In this document: positions 39,446-48,539 of the stretch, one piece after another | How positions within the stretch are numbered: the stretch's first letter is position 1 | Layout of the letters: each line of letters opens with the position of its first letter | DNA from: Betaproteobacteria bacterium | GTDB taxonomy: Bacteria > Pseudomonadota > Gammaproteobacteria > Burkholderiales > Casimicrobiaceae | Assembly: GCA_004293675.1 (NCBI GenBank) | Contig: READ01000011.1 | Coordinates: 144,703 to 208,702 of the forward strand | Reading direction: 5' to 3' | DNA: 64,000 bases | The notes under the pieces: model-generated | Databases searched by the model: none | Seen by the model: only the letters and a program-made list of their open reading frames with translations | What the model was told of the DNA's origin: nothing | Made by a program: the position numbers and the translations under genes

Positions 39446-42033
39446 GATGCCCTCCTTACGCGCTCAGCAGACGCGCGTGACTCGGCTTCCATTTCCATGT
39501 ACCGATTGACGGCATCCACGGTGCTGAGCCCACTCCGGCAAAGACGTTCGATGCCCTCTGCCTCTTCGCCCTTGGTGCTGTATAGCAGCTGCTCGAAGCG
39601 CGGCACCACAAGCCGTGCGACGCCTTGGCCAAACGGGGTTTTCCAGAAGGCCTCAGAGTATTGACCTTGAACGATATGAATACCCTTCAGGGTCTCCAAT
39701 GCCCAGTCATCGAGTGAGACGTTGTCGGCGTTGGCCAGAGCCTTCACCACGTCGTCACTTTGCTGTAGAAACACGGTGAAGGCGCAGTTAGCCGCGATAG
39801 CCTTTCCTGCCTCGTTACGGTACAAATCCTGATAGCTTTGCGTAATGGTGACAGCCGAGCCGTTGTATTTTCGGATTCGGCGGTAGGCCGTCTCCATGAA
39901 TTCGGCCATGTCGCCTTTGGTGAGCAAGTCCCACGCTTCATCGAGAACGATGAGTTTTCTGACGCGGCGATCACCGAGATAGATTTCTTGTTGCACTCGG
40001 TACATCAGCATCAGTAAGACGACCTGTTGCAGGTGCGGCTGATTCTTGAGCTCTTCGAGCTCCAACACGGTAACTTGCTTGCCGAAGTTGAGCGTTGGCA
40101 CTCCATTAAAAAAGCGACCATATGCGCCGCGACTGGTGAACGAGAAGAGCTGCACGCCAATGTCTCGGATTCGCTGATCCTCATGCTCGCGGCAACGGTC
40201 GGCTACCACATCGACCGACATCTCGTTACCGATCTCCGTCCACAGGACGGTCATAATCTCGCGAAGCGAAGCCGTCTGATAATCAGAAAGACGATCCTTC
40301 TGAGTGGCCATCGCAATGACCAAGTTGACAATGAGCGAGCTCTCTTCCTGCCAATCCTTAATGAGAGGAAACGGATTAACACAGAGGTTGCCGTCATTGG
40401 TGAAAGCGATGAAGTCTCCGTTGACGGCTTCAGCGTACTTTTTGTAGGATCGTCCAATATCGATAATCCACTGCTGAGTACCAAGCCCGCCGTAGTTCAT
40501 CAGGACGTCATTCATCAGAAACGACTTGCCACCGCCCGATGCCGCGATTACAGCGACGTTGTAATTGGTCGGTGAATCCCAGAAGTCGATTGCGATCGGT
40601 TGCATGTTTCGGGAAAAGTAGTTCAGCACCGGCGTGCCAGTGCCCTTCCATTCCGAAACTGCCGGAAGCAACTCTGCGAGATGTTGCGTTGTCAGCGTGC
40701 GATAGCGCCCAAAAAAATCCATCGCGCTCTTGCGCGGATCGGTACAGAACGGAAGATGGTTCAACAGCGTCGGAAAGTGCAGGCCTGTGTCTTGCTGAAG
40801 ATCGATCGTCAACTCCTTGGCGTAGTTGACGTAGTTGCTGGCCTCACGAATTGCGTCATCCTCTGATTCGCAGAAGAGCGCAACGGCTGGCCACACGTGA
40901 ACGAGGCGCGCGCCTTCGTTCAAGCTAGAAAAAAGGTTGCGGTAAGACTCAGCTTTCTGTCCGATGCTTTCAATCAATCGACCAAAGCCCACTTTCAACT
41001 GATGATCGTTGATGCGGTTCGCGTTTTCGAGTTTGGTGCGCCGCGAACCTTGATCGGGGTAATGACACACCCAGGACACAAGGACGTTTGTATTGGGGCC
41101 TCGCGCGCCATCAGCCGAGCCGAGCAACCGACGCATTTCCCACAAAGACGCATTGCGCGGCAGACGTTTCATCGACAGCGTGCGTACATGTCGATTGTTG
41201 ACCCTGACACCCTTCTCATCGATGTCACAGATGTTGTCAAAGTCTGGGATTTGATTTCGGATGTGCGTGGCAGGGTCGTAGAGATCGCTTCGAGTACGCC
41301 ATTCAGCACTGGGTTGCCAATTCAGCAAGGTCTGCATGAGACGTATGTAGGAGTTTGCACTATGCGCAAACTGCGTCACGCCTGCAAATGTGTTTTTGAT
41401 AGCGGTTTCAAACTGGAGGCGAAGCTCCTGCGCCTCGCGAACTTCCTCCGGCATGGGAGACCCGCCACTGAGCACCGGCACTTTCACAAACATATGGAGC
41501 TGGTAGTCCACGGCGCGTTGTGTCAGCGACTGAGTGAGCCCACTGTGCGCCGCTTTGTTGATCTGCTCAACTTTGCGGCTAAACACTTCCCGAAATACGC
41601 GCTTATCGTCGTGGGTCTGATCGGTGGTAGCGGCACCCGCAGCACTCGTTGTTGTCAACGTGACCGTCTCCGCTTGCCGAAGAATCTGAGTTCTTCGAAC
41701 GTAGTCGTTCAAGTCTGGGCTTGCGAACATGAACCATTGAACGATAGTGTTCGTTGGCGCCTCCAGTGCCAACAAGCCTTCGAGCTTCGCGATGACTTGG
41801 TCACTAATACCGGTGAGCGGCGGAATACAAAAACCAAACCCGAGGTGGGTGTGTTCAGCCGTGTTTTTTGCGTCAGGCAACACATAGTTCAACAAGAAAA
41901 GCTGAGTATCCTCGTCGTACGCTTGCACAGGTAGCAGATGACTCAACTGCGAGCGTCTTACCTTGCGTTCATAGCGCTCGGCGTCCGCAGCGATAGGGCG
42001 CTCGACGTTATTTGTTGCAGTAAATTCGTTCAT
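39442..42033 (-). CDS. traC: TraC type IV secretion ATPase
   Basis: In this VirB4-family ATPase of 863 residues the Walker A motif is VAVIAASGGGKSFLMNDVL (about residue 495) and the Walker B motif is RKLIVLDEAWDLLTKGD (about 700). VTITQSYQDLYRNEAGKAI lies downstream. The N-terminal TraC_F_IV region is present (LPVQAYDEDTQLFLLNYV, GFGFCIPPLTGI). It powers pilus assembly at the inner membrane. The start codon overlaps the stop of the small RRXRR-like gene by ATGA. Confidence 0.95.
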   Translation of the reverse strand: MNEFTATNNVERPIAADAERYERKVRRSQLSHLLPVQAYDEDTQLFLLNYVLPDAKNTAEHTHLGFGFCIPPLTGISDQVIAKLEGLLALEAPTNTIVQWFMFASPDLNDYVRRTQILRQAETVTLTTTSAAGAATTDQTHDDKRVFREVFSRKVEQINKAAHSGLTQSLTQRAVDYQLHMFVKVPVLSGGSPMPEEVREAQELRLQFETAIKNTFAGVTQFAHSANSYIRLMQTLLNWQPSAEWRTRSDLYDPATHIRNQIPDFDNICDIDEKGVRVNNRHVRTLSMKRLPRNASLWEMRRLLGSADGARGPNTNVLVSWVCHYPDQGSRRTKLENANRINDHQLKVGFGRLIESIGQKAESYRNLFSSLNEGARLVHVWPAVALFCESEDDAIREASNYVNYAKELTIDLQQDTGLHFPTLLNHLPFCTDPRKSAMDFFGRYRTLTTQHLAELLPAVSEWKGTGTPVLNYFSRNMQPIAIDFWDSPTNYNVAVIAASGGGKSFLMNDVLMNYGGLGTQQWIIDIGRSYKKYAEAVNGDFIAFTNDGNLCVNPFPLIKDWQEESSLIVNLVIAMATQKDRLSDYQTASLREIMTVLWTEIGNEMSVDVVADRCREHEDQRIRDIGVQLFSFTSRGAYGRFFNGVPTLNFGKQVTVLELEELKNQPHLQQVVLLMLMYRVQQEIYLGDRRVRKLIVLDEAWDLLTKGDMAEFMETAYRRIRKYNGSAVTITQSYQDLYRNEAGKAIAANCAFTVFLQQSDDVVKALANADNVSLDDWALETLKGIHIVQGQYSEAFWKTPFGQGVARLVVPRFEQLLYSTKGEEAEGIERLCRSGLSTVDAVNRYMEMEAESRASAERVRRAS

Positions 42034-42302
42034 GGGTCTGAAGTTGTGCTTATCGATCGACCTGAGCCAAGCGGCTTCGTCAGCTGAATGCCAGCGAATA
42101 CGCCATCACGAAAAATTCGTTGAGCGGCACCATCTCGCAAAAGCCGTCTGCTGTTTCGTGGCGTGGTCGGGGTCAGTCGAGTTCCGTCCGTATCAAAAAT
42201 TTCGATGCGCGGGGGGGTTGACAAGGGTTTGGTGGATGCAATGGGCATGGCAAACGGCTTCAGAACAACGAAAAATGGGGATGCTCCCCCAGCATTCGAC
42301 AT
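42030..42302 (-). CDS. Small RRXRR/PLMP-like domain protein
   Basis: In this 90-residue protein the core IEIFDTDGTRLTPTTPRNSRR then LLRDGAAQRIF...FAGIQL closely follows the RRXRR or PLMP-type domain that begins IscB-like HNH proteins. That domain has V-x-V-L-D-x-x-x-x-P-L-M-P-x-x-P-x-R-A-R-x-L-L-x-x-G-x-A then F-x-I-x-L. Here it stands alone, without a RuvC or HNH domain. It is coupled to traC by ATGA and lies 25 bases after the pilin gene, so it is a genuine operon member. In IscB this domain contacts the guide RNA; whether nucleic acid binding applies here is unknown. No good Shine-Dalgarno precedes the ATG. Confidence 0.6.
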   Translation of the reverse strand: MSNAGGASPFFVVLKPFAMPIASTKPLSTPPRIEIFDTDGTRLTPTTPRNSRRLLRDGAAQRIFRDGVFAGIQLTKPLGSGRSISTTSDP

Positions 42303-42327
42303 GCTGTTGTTCAGTCACCGATGCGGC

Positions 42328-42660
42328 TTAGAACGTGGCAGTAACAACGGCTTCGATGATGGTTGGGCCGTAGAACAAGCAAAGCCCCATACCAACACCT
42401 GCGACCGCAGCGAACAACGATCCACGTGCCCAACCAGCGATCAATCCGGTCAACACCATGCCACCAGCGATGACGCGCCCGAGCGTGCCCTGCATCCAGC
42501 CTTTGATGAGCGTCCAGATACCATCAAACTCAGCACCGCCAGTGCCCGCCTGTGCTGCAGAGGCGAGTACGAGCAAGAGCGCTACGGCGAACATAGCGGA
42601 GAGAAGTGTCTTCGGCGAAACGGTGAAGTTCATGCCTTTCAGGGAGATAGTTTGATTCAT
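42328..42660 (-). CDS. traA: TraA-like conjugative pilin precursor
   Basis: The 110-residue product starts at the ATG at 42660. A long leader ends LLLVLASAAQA, and cleavage there leaves a 72-residue mature pilin (GTGGAEFDGIWTLIKGW...). It has two hydrophobic helices (RVIAGGMVLTGLIAGWA, SLFAAVAGVGMGLCLFYGPTII) separated by a short basic loop, the size and topology of F pilin. A farther upstream in-frame start (42699) has no support. Location between traV and traC is as in SXT. Confidence 0.8.
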   Translation of the reverse strand: MNQTISLKGMNFTVSPKTLLSAMFAVALLLVLASAAQAGTGGAEFDGIWTLIKGWMQGTLGRVIAGGMVLTGLIAGWARGSLFAAVAGVGMGLCLFYGPTIIEAVVTATF

Positions 42661-42721
42661 AGGATTCCTATTGCAGTTGACGATAAAAAACGCACGCACC
42701 TCGTGGTCTCGTGCGACAGTT

Positions 42722-43309
42722 TCAACGTTGCGATTTTTCGGTCGCAGCGTTGGGCTGTAGGGTGTCGAGTCCGACGCTCATCCCGGACAGGGATGACGGA
42801 GTGGAACTTGATGTGTTCGGTGGTGTGGTTCGAGGCGTGGCAGCGCCCGTGACCTGTAGTGGCGTGATGACGGGTGCCTTAGCGACCATACGCTCGCCGA
42901 GATTCCATCGACGCGCCTCAATCTCTGTGAAAACAAGACCCGATGCATGGAGATCGCCATGCTGGTCTTCCCATGGCGCGATCCAAATACGCATGACTTT
43001 CGCTTGCGAGCGAATCGGAATCGGGCGTTCCAGTTCGATCGTTGGTGACGGTTGGACGATGACTGGGGCTGACGTGGCCGATGCGACCGTTGCCGCCGCT
43101 GGTGTTTGTTGATCTGGGGAGCGCTGCGACGCAACAGTCGTGCGTTGCTCCGTCGCAGCGTAGAGTTCGCGTGCACTCATGCAGCGCACGCCGTCGGTTG
43201 ACTGCGCTTTACACGCAAATTCCGCCTGTCCAGTGGCGTTGAAGGTAGAAGCACAACCTGCAAGTGCCAAACTCGCCGCGACAGCAAGCGCAGTACGTGG
43301 AATAGTCAT
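42722..43309 (-). CDS. traV: TraV outer-membrane lipoprotein
   Basis: The 195-residue protein has a lipobox SLALAGCAST with the acylated cysteine near residue 19. The TraV pattern FNATGQAEFACKAQSTDGVRCMSARELYA follows, with two conserved cysteines, then a Pro/Thr-rich region and RIWIAPWEDQHGDLHASGLVFTEIEARRW. TraV anchors the TraB-TraK core complex in the outer membrane (VirB7 analogue). It overlaps dsbC by ATGA. Confidence 0.9.
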   Translation of the reverse strand: MTIPRTALAVAASLALAGCASTFNATGQAEFACKAQSTDGVRCMSARELYAATEQRTTVASQRSPDQQTPAAATVASATSAPVIVQPSPTIELERPIPIRSQAKVMRIWIAPWEDQHGDLHASGLVFTEIEARRWNLGERMVAKAPVITPLQVTGAATPRTTPPNTSSSTPSSLSGMSVGLDTLQPNAATEKSQR

Positions 43310-44019
43310 GGCTGACTTCCTTTCAAAAATTGACTTAACGATTCAGGTACGCCTCGCGAAACGATGCCGTCAGGCGAAATAACCGTGGGTACAGACTCGA
43401 TTCCGAGAATACGAGCGGTAATGATGGTCTTCTGCAATTTCGCAAGCGCGCAGTCGTTGGGCGGCTTGGGTAGGCTCGCTACGCGTTTAGCGACCAATGC
43501 CGCCACCGCGCCACTCGGTGCGCATAGCAACTGCTTTGCCTCGGCAACTGACTGTTCTCCCAGAAGCGGCAGCAACACCAAACGGAATTGATACTCGCTG
43601 GTGAGTGAATTCGCCTGAGCCAGTAGCGTCGCGCAATGCTCACAGCGCGGATCGATAAATGCGGTGACGAGGCGTTTGCCCGTACCAAAGGTCAGTGTGG
43701 CAAGCTCGTTGAAATCGAGCTTCATCCTCGATAAGTCCAGCTTCGCCGCAACGCGATCAAGATCACTAACGGACTTGATTTCAACGTTGTGCCAGACATC
43801 GTACAAGCGCCCCTGCACGACCGCAAAGCGCCCGTTCTCGGTCATCAAGAACGTGTTGCCAGCCGCCTGCACCAGTTGCATATTGCTGCCGGGTAGTCGG
43901 CGCATCGACTCAATACCGCGCATTGCATCTTGAATGCGTGCCACGTCGTTACTAAATGCGATCGTTGACATCAGCGCAGCGCTGACGATCAGACAGCGCG
44001 GAATGAACGTGTGTCTCAT
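43306..44019 (-). CDS. dsbC: DsbC-like thiol:disulfide isomerase
   Basis: The 237-residue protein has a signal peptide (CLIVSAALMSTIAFS) and a dimerisation-like N-domain (FLMTENGRFAVVQGRLYDVWHNVEIKS). The thioredoxin domain contains FIDPRCEHCATLLAQ (CEHC near residue 130) and GIESVPTVISPDG with the cis-proline. It would correct disulfides in cysteine-rich TraN, TraU and TraH. SXT-type operons also encode a DsbC, but there it lies after traA; here it separates traB and traV. Confidence 0.9.
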   Translation of the reverse strand: MRHTFIPRCLIVSAALMSTIAFSNDVARIQDAMRGIESMRRLPGSNMQLVQAAGNTFLMTENGRFAVVQGRLYDVWHNVEIKSVSDLDRVAAKLDLSRMKLDFNELATLTFGTGKRLVTAFIDPRCEHCATLLAQANSLTSEYQFRLVLLPLLGEQSVAEAKQLLCAPSGAVAALVAKRVASLPKPPNDCALAKLQKTIITARILGIESVPTVISPDGIVSRGVPESLSQFLKGSQP

Positions 44020-45515
44020 CGATTGATTCTCCGTGTCGATGACGGTGAAGATGCCGCGAGCGCCGCCGTCGAGGAGAATCCGCTACGGGCAACCGTCGAG
44101 CCGCCGCTTACGCCCAGTTTGAGCTTTTGTGCAGCAGTAACAATAAAGTCGACCTCTTGACCGGCGTCGATTTCAATCACGGGAAAAATTGATCGCCCCA
44201 TTTCGAGGTAGTAATCAGCGATCTTGCCAACGGCGTTGCCAACGCCACTCGCCGCACCTGATTTGGCAATGTCTCCAAGACCTGCCGACTCAAAAGTCGC
44301 ACTGCCTGTTGGCGCTACGTTGAGGGTCGGTACACGTGTCGATCCCAACGCCCCTGCGAAGCCACTCAGGAAACCCGTCATTAGGCTGTTGGCGATGAGC
44401 TGTCCGTTTTTGTGTACGACACGACCGCGAAGCCCTGCCTTGCCGTCACGTCCTTGCAGCGTTGCATCAAGCGTCGTGTCGATAACCTTGCCGTCCTCGC
44501 GAACACAGCTCAGACGCTCTGCTCGTAGGTAGGCACGCTCGCTGGACAGGTCGCCGTAGCCGGAAGCCAAAAGAAAGCACTCGCGTAGATCGAGCGTGAA
44601 GCGATTGGGGAGAATCGCCTCGGACTTCACGCGGATCAACACCGGAATGGGATCGCGCCGTCCTTGATTTGAAGTGGGCGCATCAAGACCCGTAAGCATC
44701 ACGCCTGACACCATGGAACCCGATGGCAGAATCTGTTCGGCATCTTCGGTGCGTACGCGATCTGTTCGCCGATCACCGGCTGCGATCGGCGTTGGGCGAC
44801 TCGAAGTTTGTTTAGCAGCACCGCCGGATGGGTTAGCGACTTGTGCGGTTGTTGAGGTGGACTCCGTGTTTGTGGCCACTGCGGGTGTGACGCTCACCGC
44901 ATCACTCGCATCGAGCTGGCTCGATTGCTTCCCGCTGCCGTCTGATCGCTCATCCGTTGAACGGATTTCAAAACTTGGCGTTGCTGCACGCGGAGCAACC
45001 GACGGCTTCATGTCGGTACGATTGTCGGCAGGCTCAAGCGCGGGGATGACCGCGCCGGTACCTGCGTTGGATGGCGGTGACACATTGATACGTGTGGGCG
45101 GTGCATCAGAACTACGCAGCGTTGATCGACCCGCTCCAGGAGTTGTTACCAGTGGCACGCCAGGCAGTGGAATGCCTTGACCCAAATCTGGGACTGGACT
45201 TCCGCTTGGCAAACCGCTCGCGCCCTCCTGAGCGAGCTTTGCAGCTTTCAGTTGCTTTTCGAGTTCCGTGACGCGCTCACTGAGTGCAGGCAGGCCCATC
45301 GCTTGCAAGGCCGAGTCGCTTTTGCCAATCAGCGACGTGCTCTCCGGAGCGATTGTGCGCTTTCGAACGGCAGGGTTGCCGCCGTCGTTCGTGTTCTCTG
45401 TGAGTTTGACAAAGATCAGCAGCCCGATGAATGCGACAGCCGCGACGGCTCCGAGCACAGCAATTTGCTTGCGCTCGGGCGTCAGTTTTGCGAAACGTTG
45501 TTTCATCGTCGCCAT
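44016..45515 (-). CDS. traB: TraB core-complex protein (VirB10-like)
   Basis: The 499-residue protein has an N-terminal inner-membrane helix (QIAVLGAVAAVAFIGLLIFV), then the coiled coil LPALSERVTELEKQLKAAKLAQE and a Pro/Ser/Thr-rich linker (120-250). The VirB10-type C-terminal domain has ILPSGSMVSGVMLTGLDAP, PVLIRVKSEAILPNRF, ECFLLASGYGDLSSERAYLRAERLSC and DAGQEVDFIVTAAQKL. It spans the envelope and gates the channel. The traK stop is 4 bases before its start. Confidence 0.93.
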   Translation of the reverse strand: MATMKQRFAKLTPERKQIAVLGAVAAVAFIGLLIFVKLTENTNDGGNPAVRKRTIAPESTSLIGKSDSALQAMGLPALSERVTELEKQLKAAKLAQEGASGLPSGSPVPDLGQGIPLPGVPLVTTPGAGRSTLRSSDAPPTRINVSPPSNAGTGAVIPALEPADNRTDMKPSVAPRAATPSFEIRSTDERSDGSGKQSSQLDASDAVSVTPAVATNTESTSTTAQVANPSGGAAKQTSSRPTPIAAGDRRTDRVRTEDAEQILPSGSMVSGVMLTGLDAPTSNQGRRDPIPVLIRVKSEAILPNRFTLDLRECFLLASGYGDLSSERAYLRAERLSCVREDGKVIDTTLDATLQGRDGKAGLRGRVVHKNGQLIANSLMTGFLSGFAGALGSTRVPTLNVAPTGSATFESAGLGDIAKSGAASGVGNAVGKIADYYLEMGRSIFPVIEIDAGQEVDFIVTAAQKLKLGVSGGSTVARSGFSSTAALAASSPSSTRRINR

Positions 45516-45519
45516 GCAC

Positions 45520-46833
45520 CTACTCCTTCACCGTAGGTGAAGTAACGGGCAACGGCTGCACAAGCGATGGGCGTCCGGACTGCCGAGATACTGGCTGATC
45601 TTTTCTGTGAATGACAAAGACCTCGGTATCCTCGCCTGGATTCAACAGTGCGCGTGGCCACGCGCCTACCGCTACAACCCCAGGGAAATAACAACCGCTC
45701 TCATTGAAATGCGCGGTTTGTTGCGAGGTGTTTTCAGCACGATGAACGGCCACCGTGAAGCGCGATCCTTCGATGATTTGTCCAAGGGTCGTGCGAAGAA
45801 AAGGACTCGAGCAGCGCGGTAGCTGCGACGACTGTACGTCGGCTAGGTTGTAGCCAGGAGGCAGCTCACTCAATGCAAGCGTCCGCATAAGCGTCTTGAG
45901 CATATCCACGTAGGGCTGCCCCTCTTCCCAAGCCTGCGCGTCTTTTGGATTTTGCGCACCTGCTTGTGTGGTGAGCGGCACACCAATGTGCGTAGTCGCC
46001 TGCCCTGGATTGGCGACGCCCGGCAACGCTCTCGCGTACGAGACGATGATTTCTCGCGGCGGAATGTCGCGCGGAACAAACACTACACTGATTGCTCGTG
46101 ACTCATCGTCGGCATCAACAATGAAAGCGCTAATCGGTTGCTCACTGTAGGTGCCAACATAGACGACTGAACCATGCGCCGTGATCGATGAGCCACTATC
46201 GCGACCGAGAGAGTGCCTTGCTTTTGCAGTCTCAAATGAGGTCACGATGCGATTGAGCGCGTTCTTGGCAATCGGAATGATTTCCGTCGTGCCGGGCGCA
46301 ACTAAAAGGTGCGACGAGACGTTGTCCGGTGATGCACTGAGCGCCAAAGCGTTCAACGCGGCACTTGGTGCGGTGCGATTAGGCGTCGCAGTTAGCTGCT
46401 GACGCTCACTGACAGCGCTTGGCGTTGTTGCAGTAGACGTACTCGTTGCAGTTTGTCCGCCCCCCTTCCGATTGGCTACACCCGGCGGAAACAACACGTC
46501 GACTTCACGGTTTGCAGCAGCCGATGACGCGTTTGCTTTCGTCACGGGTCGTTCGGTCAACCCGTCCCCTTTTGCGAGCGGTGGGGTCTTCGCATCGCCC
46601 ATGCGCGGCACAGTAAACAGTTGTTCGCGCCCAGAGCGCTCCGACAGAGGACTAGCTACGGTCTTGGGGGCGTCCTTCGGGGGTGTGATGTCCTGTTGAG
46701 CGACTGGCTGTACAGGAAACATCACGCTTGGTGTGTTCGCGCGATCTGCATTAGTCTGTTGCGCCAGGACAGTGTTAAACGCAAATAGCGCGAGCGCGGT
46801 GCTAGCCACCGTCAGCTGATTTCGGCTCATCAT
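45520..46833 (-). CDS. traK: TraK core-complex protein (secretin-like)
   Basis: This 437-residue protein is longer than F TraK (242), with an extended Pro/Thr/Ser-rich N-region (residues 25-170). The C-terminal half carries the TraK pattern: NALNRIVTSFETAKARHSLG, GSVVYVGTYSEQPISAFIVD, RAISVVFVPRDIPPREIIV and GCYFPGVVAVGAWPRALLNPGEDTEVFVI. It has a signal peptide (VASTALALFAFNTVLA). VirB9 analogue in the outer-membrane core. It overlaps traE by ATGA. Confidence 0.9.
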   Translation of the reverse strand: MMSRNQLTVASTALALFAFNTVLAQQTNADRANTPSVMFPVQPVAQQDITPPKDAPKTVASPLSERSGREQLFTVPRMGDAKTPPLAKGDGLTERPVTKANASSAAANREVDVLFPPGVANRKGGGQTATSTSTATTPSAVSERQQLTATPNRTAPSAALNALALSASPDNVSSHLLVAPGTTEIIPIAKNALNRIVTSFETAKARHSLGRDSGSSITAHGSVVYVGTYSEQPISAFIVDADDESRAISVVFVPRDIPPREIIVSYARALPGVANPGQATTHIGVPLTTQAGAQNPKDAQAWEEGQPYVDMLKTLMRTLALSELPPGYNLADVQSSQLPRCSSPFLRTTLGQIIEGSRFTVAVHRAENTSQQTAHFNESGCYFPGVVAVGAWPRALLNPGEDTEVFVIHRKDQPVSRQSGRPSLVQPLPVTSPTVKE

Positions 46834-47513
46834 GATTTGACCTCTGATGTTTTTGTTGCTTCACCGGAGGCTGTGTCCTTACCTGGCGATGTTGATGTGC
46901 ACGGCTGGGCGTTGTCGTCGTCCTGCTTGTTTTTGCTGGCCCAGTACGACAACACATGGGGCTCACCTACGTAAGAACGAAAACGTGTCACCACGGGTTT
47001 TCCGTTGATTTGACGCACACAAAACTCGTAGGTGCGTTGGAAGCGATCCGTTTTGCCGCCAAGACCTTCGATGATGGATCGACCCGCGATAAATACTTTG
47101 TCTGTGGCGCTTTCGTAGGTCACTAGACTTGGCTCAAAAGAGACCGACACCTGTTCTTTTTTCAGCGTCTCTAAATCGGAGGCGAGACGGCGACGTAGCT
47201 CACCATAGGTCTCCGGCGCAAACAAGTCCTCCAGCGACTTCAACACGAAGTCGGCATTGCCCGGAGTGAGATTACCGAGCATGGTGGCAGTAAATAGCCC
47301 CCAACTTTTTTTGTACCCACTTGACGCCTTGTTGCGTCCAATCTCCATTTGCTCTGTGATCGTCGGCGGTGCAAGTACCGTCGATTGATCTTTGCGCAGC
47401 CATCCAAACAACGTCAGCACCACAATCAGCAACAGTGCCGCGATGATGTAGCGATAAATGACGAGCTCGATGCGCATCCCGTCCCAGCTTTTAGAAAACA
47501 ACTTGAACTGCAT
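46830..47513 (-). CDS. traE: TraE pilus assembly protein
   Basis: The 227-residue product from the ATG at 47513 (MQFKLFSKSWDGMRIELVIYRYIIAALLLIVVLTLFGWL) has a single N-terminal membrane helix. The TraE/VirB5-8-like fold has TEQMEIGRNKASSGYKKSWGLFTATMLGNLTPGNADFVL and PETYGELRRRLASDLETLKKEQVSVSFEP. An upstream in-frame start (47591) would overlap traL and is rejected. An acidic/polar C-terminal tail of about 35 residues is added. Confidence 0.9.
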   Translation of the reverse strand: MQFKLFSKSWDGMRIELVIYRYIIAALLLIVVLTLFGWLRKDQSTVLAPPTITEQMEIGRNKASSGYKKSWGLFTATMLGNLTPGNADFVLKSLEDLFAPETYGELRRRLASDLETLKKEQVSVSFEPSLVTYESATDKVFIAGRSIIEGLGGKTDRFQRTYEFCVRQINGKPVVTRFRSYVGEPHVLSYWASKNKQDDDNAQPCTSTSPGKDTASGEATKTSEVKS

Positions 47514-47521
47514 GTTGATTC

Positions 47522-47800
47522 CTAGTGGTAGCGGCGAATGAAGGGATTGGGCAGCGTTGGCGAGGAAAGCGGCAGCAGCCCGCGATACCAAAGCCAGTGC
47601 TTAAAAAAGTTTCGTGGCTTGTTGTCAGTGAGCTTGCGCACTAGCTTCACGTAGAGGAAAGCGATCACGATCGCAGTCGTCAAGTAGTTGGCTACAAGAC
47701 CGACGATGCAAATCGAAACAAAGGGGATGACTTCGCTGTCTTTCCAAAGAAAGATCATGTTGGGCTCATCAAGATGAATAGGGAGTTCTCTACCGTTCAC
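47522..47800 (-). CDS. traL: TraL pilus assembly protein
   Basis: The 92-residue product from the GTG at 47800, preceded by AAGGAA, has the pattern IHLDEPNMIFLWKDSEVIPFVSICIVGLVANYLTT and LVRKLTDNKPRNFFKHWLWYRGLLP, which is TraL. The two hydrophobic segments sit in the inner membrane. A longer in-frame start at 47899 would overlap the OmpA-like gene more than needed. traL-traE-traK-traB is the invariant F-type order. Confidence 0.92.
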   Translation of the reverse strand: MNGRELPIHLDEPNMIFLWKDSEVIPFVSICIVGLVANYLTTAIVIAFLYVKLVRKLTDNKPRNFFKHWLWYRGLLPLSSPTLPNPFIRRYH

Positions 47801-48539
47801 GGGGCGTTCCTTGTGAAGTTGTGATGGACACGCGGCGATTTGCCGCGCGGCCTGTCTCCGTTGCGTTTGTGGCAGCCGGTTCAGCCTCTCCGTGTCCAAA
47901 CACTTGGATTCGCGTCGGAGCTACGCGAAGCGCGATCAATTCGCGCTTGATTACATTCGCGCGGCGGTTGCTCAGCGCGACGTTGTAAGAGTCTGAACCA
48001 CGCGCATCCGCGTGTCCGTGGAGTTCAATCGAAAAGTCATCGTGTGTAGCACCTCTGAGCCACGACTGAAGACGTTGCTTGTCGTTCGCCGATACCAACG
48101 CACTGTCCGTTGCAAAGAAAATTTGCAAGGGTTCTGGCAATGCGGATGCAGCGCGGACATTGAGCGGTTGAACCGGTGTTAGCACCGGCGAAACGGCAAC
48201 AACGGGTTTGCGCGCTATATCTACGCTAGCCGTTCGCTGCGCAGCACGAAGATCACGCACCGACCACCATTGGTTGTTTGCATGCTGCCCTCCAGTTTGT
48301 GAAGCGGAAGCGAGCAGCCATTGCGTCTCATTTTCCGGATGGAAGTGCGATTCATGGAGCGCGAAGCGAGCGGCTCGTGTCGGTTGCGACGTAGCTGGGC
48401 GCATGATTAGCACGACTTCACCGCTCGCAAGAGCGCCTGACGTTGGTAGTGCTTCCTCCGCCTTGAATGTTGGAATGGACCCACAAGCCGCAACACCGAG
48501 CGTCACGGCCAGGAGGAGGAGAACGTGCTTAGCGCGCAT
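47790..48539 (-). CDS. OmpA-family lipoprotein
   Basis: The 249-residue product from the ATG at 48539 has a lipobox LGVAACGS (cysteine near residue 19). The C-terminal OmpA/MotB peptidoglycan-binding domain has LQIFFATDSALVSANDKQRLQSWL, IELHGHADARGSDSYNVALSNRRANVI and RIQVFGHGEAEPA...RAANRRVSI. It would tether the transfer apparatus to peptidoglycan. It overlaps traL by 11 bases and the transglycosylase gene by 11 bases. OmpA-like proteins occur with some other T4SS but not in the F set. Confidence 0.85.
   Translation of the reverse strand: MRAKHVLLLLAVTLGVAACGSIPTFKAEEALPTSGALASGEVVLIMRPATSQPTRAARFALHESHFHPENETQWLLASASQTGGQHANNQWWSVRDLRAAQRTASVDIARKPVVAVSPVLTPVQPLNVRAASALPEPLQIFFATDSALVSANDKQRLQSWLRGATHDDFSIELHGHADARGSDSYNVALSNRRANVIKRELIALRVAPTRIQVFGHGEAEPAATNATETGRAANRRVSITTSQGTPRER

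Noticed and set aside
40897..41934. Plus-strand frame of 345 codons
   Set aside because: It is fully antisense to traC, whose motifs are unambiguous. High GC at third positions keeps the opposite frame open.
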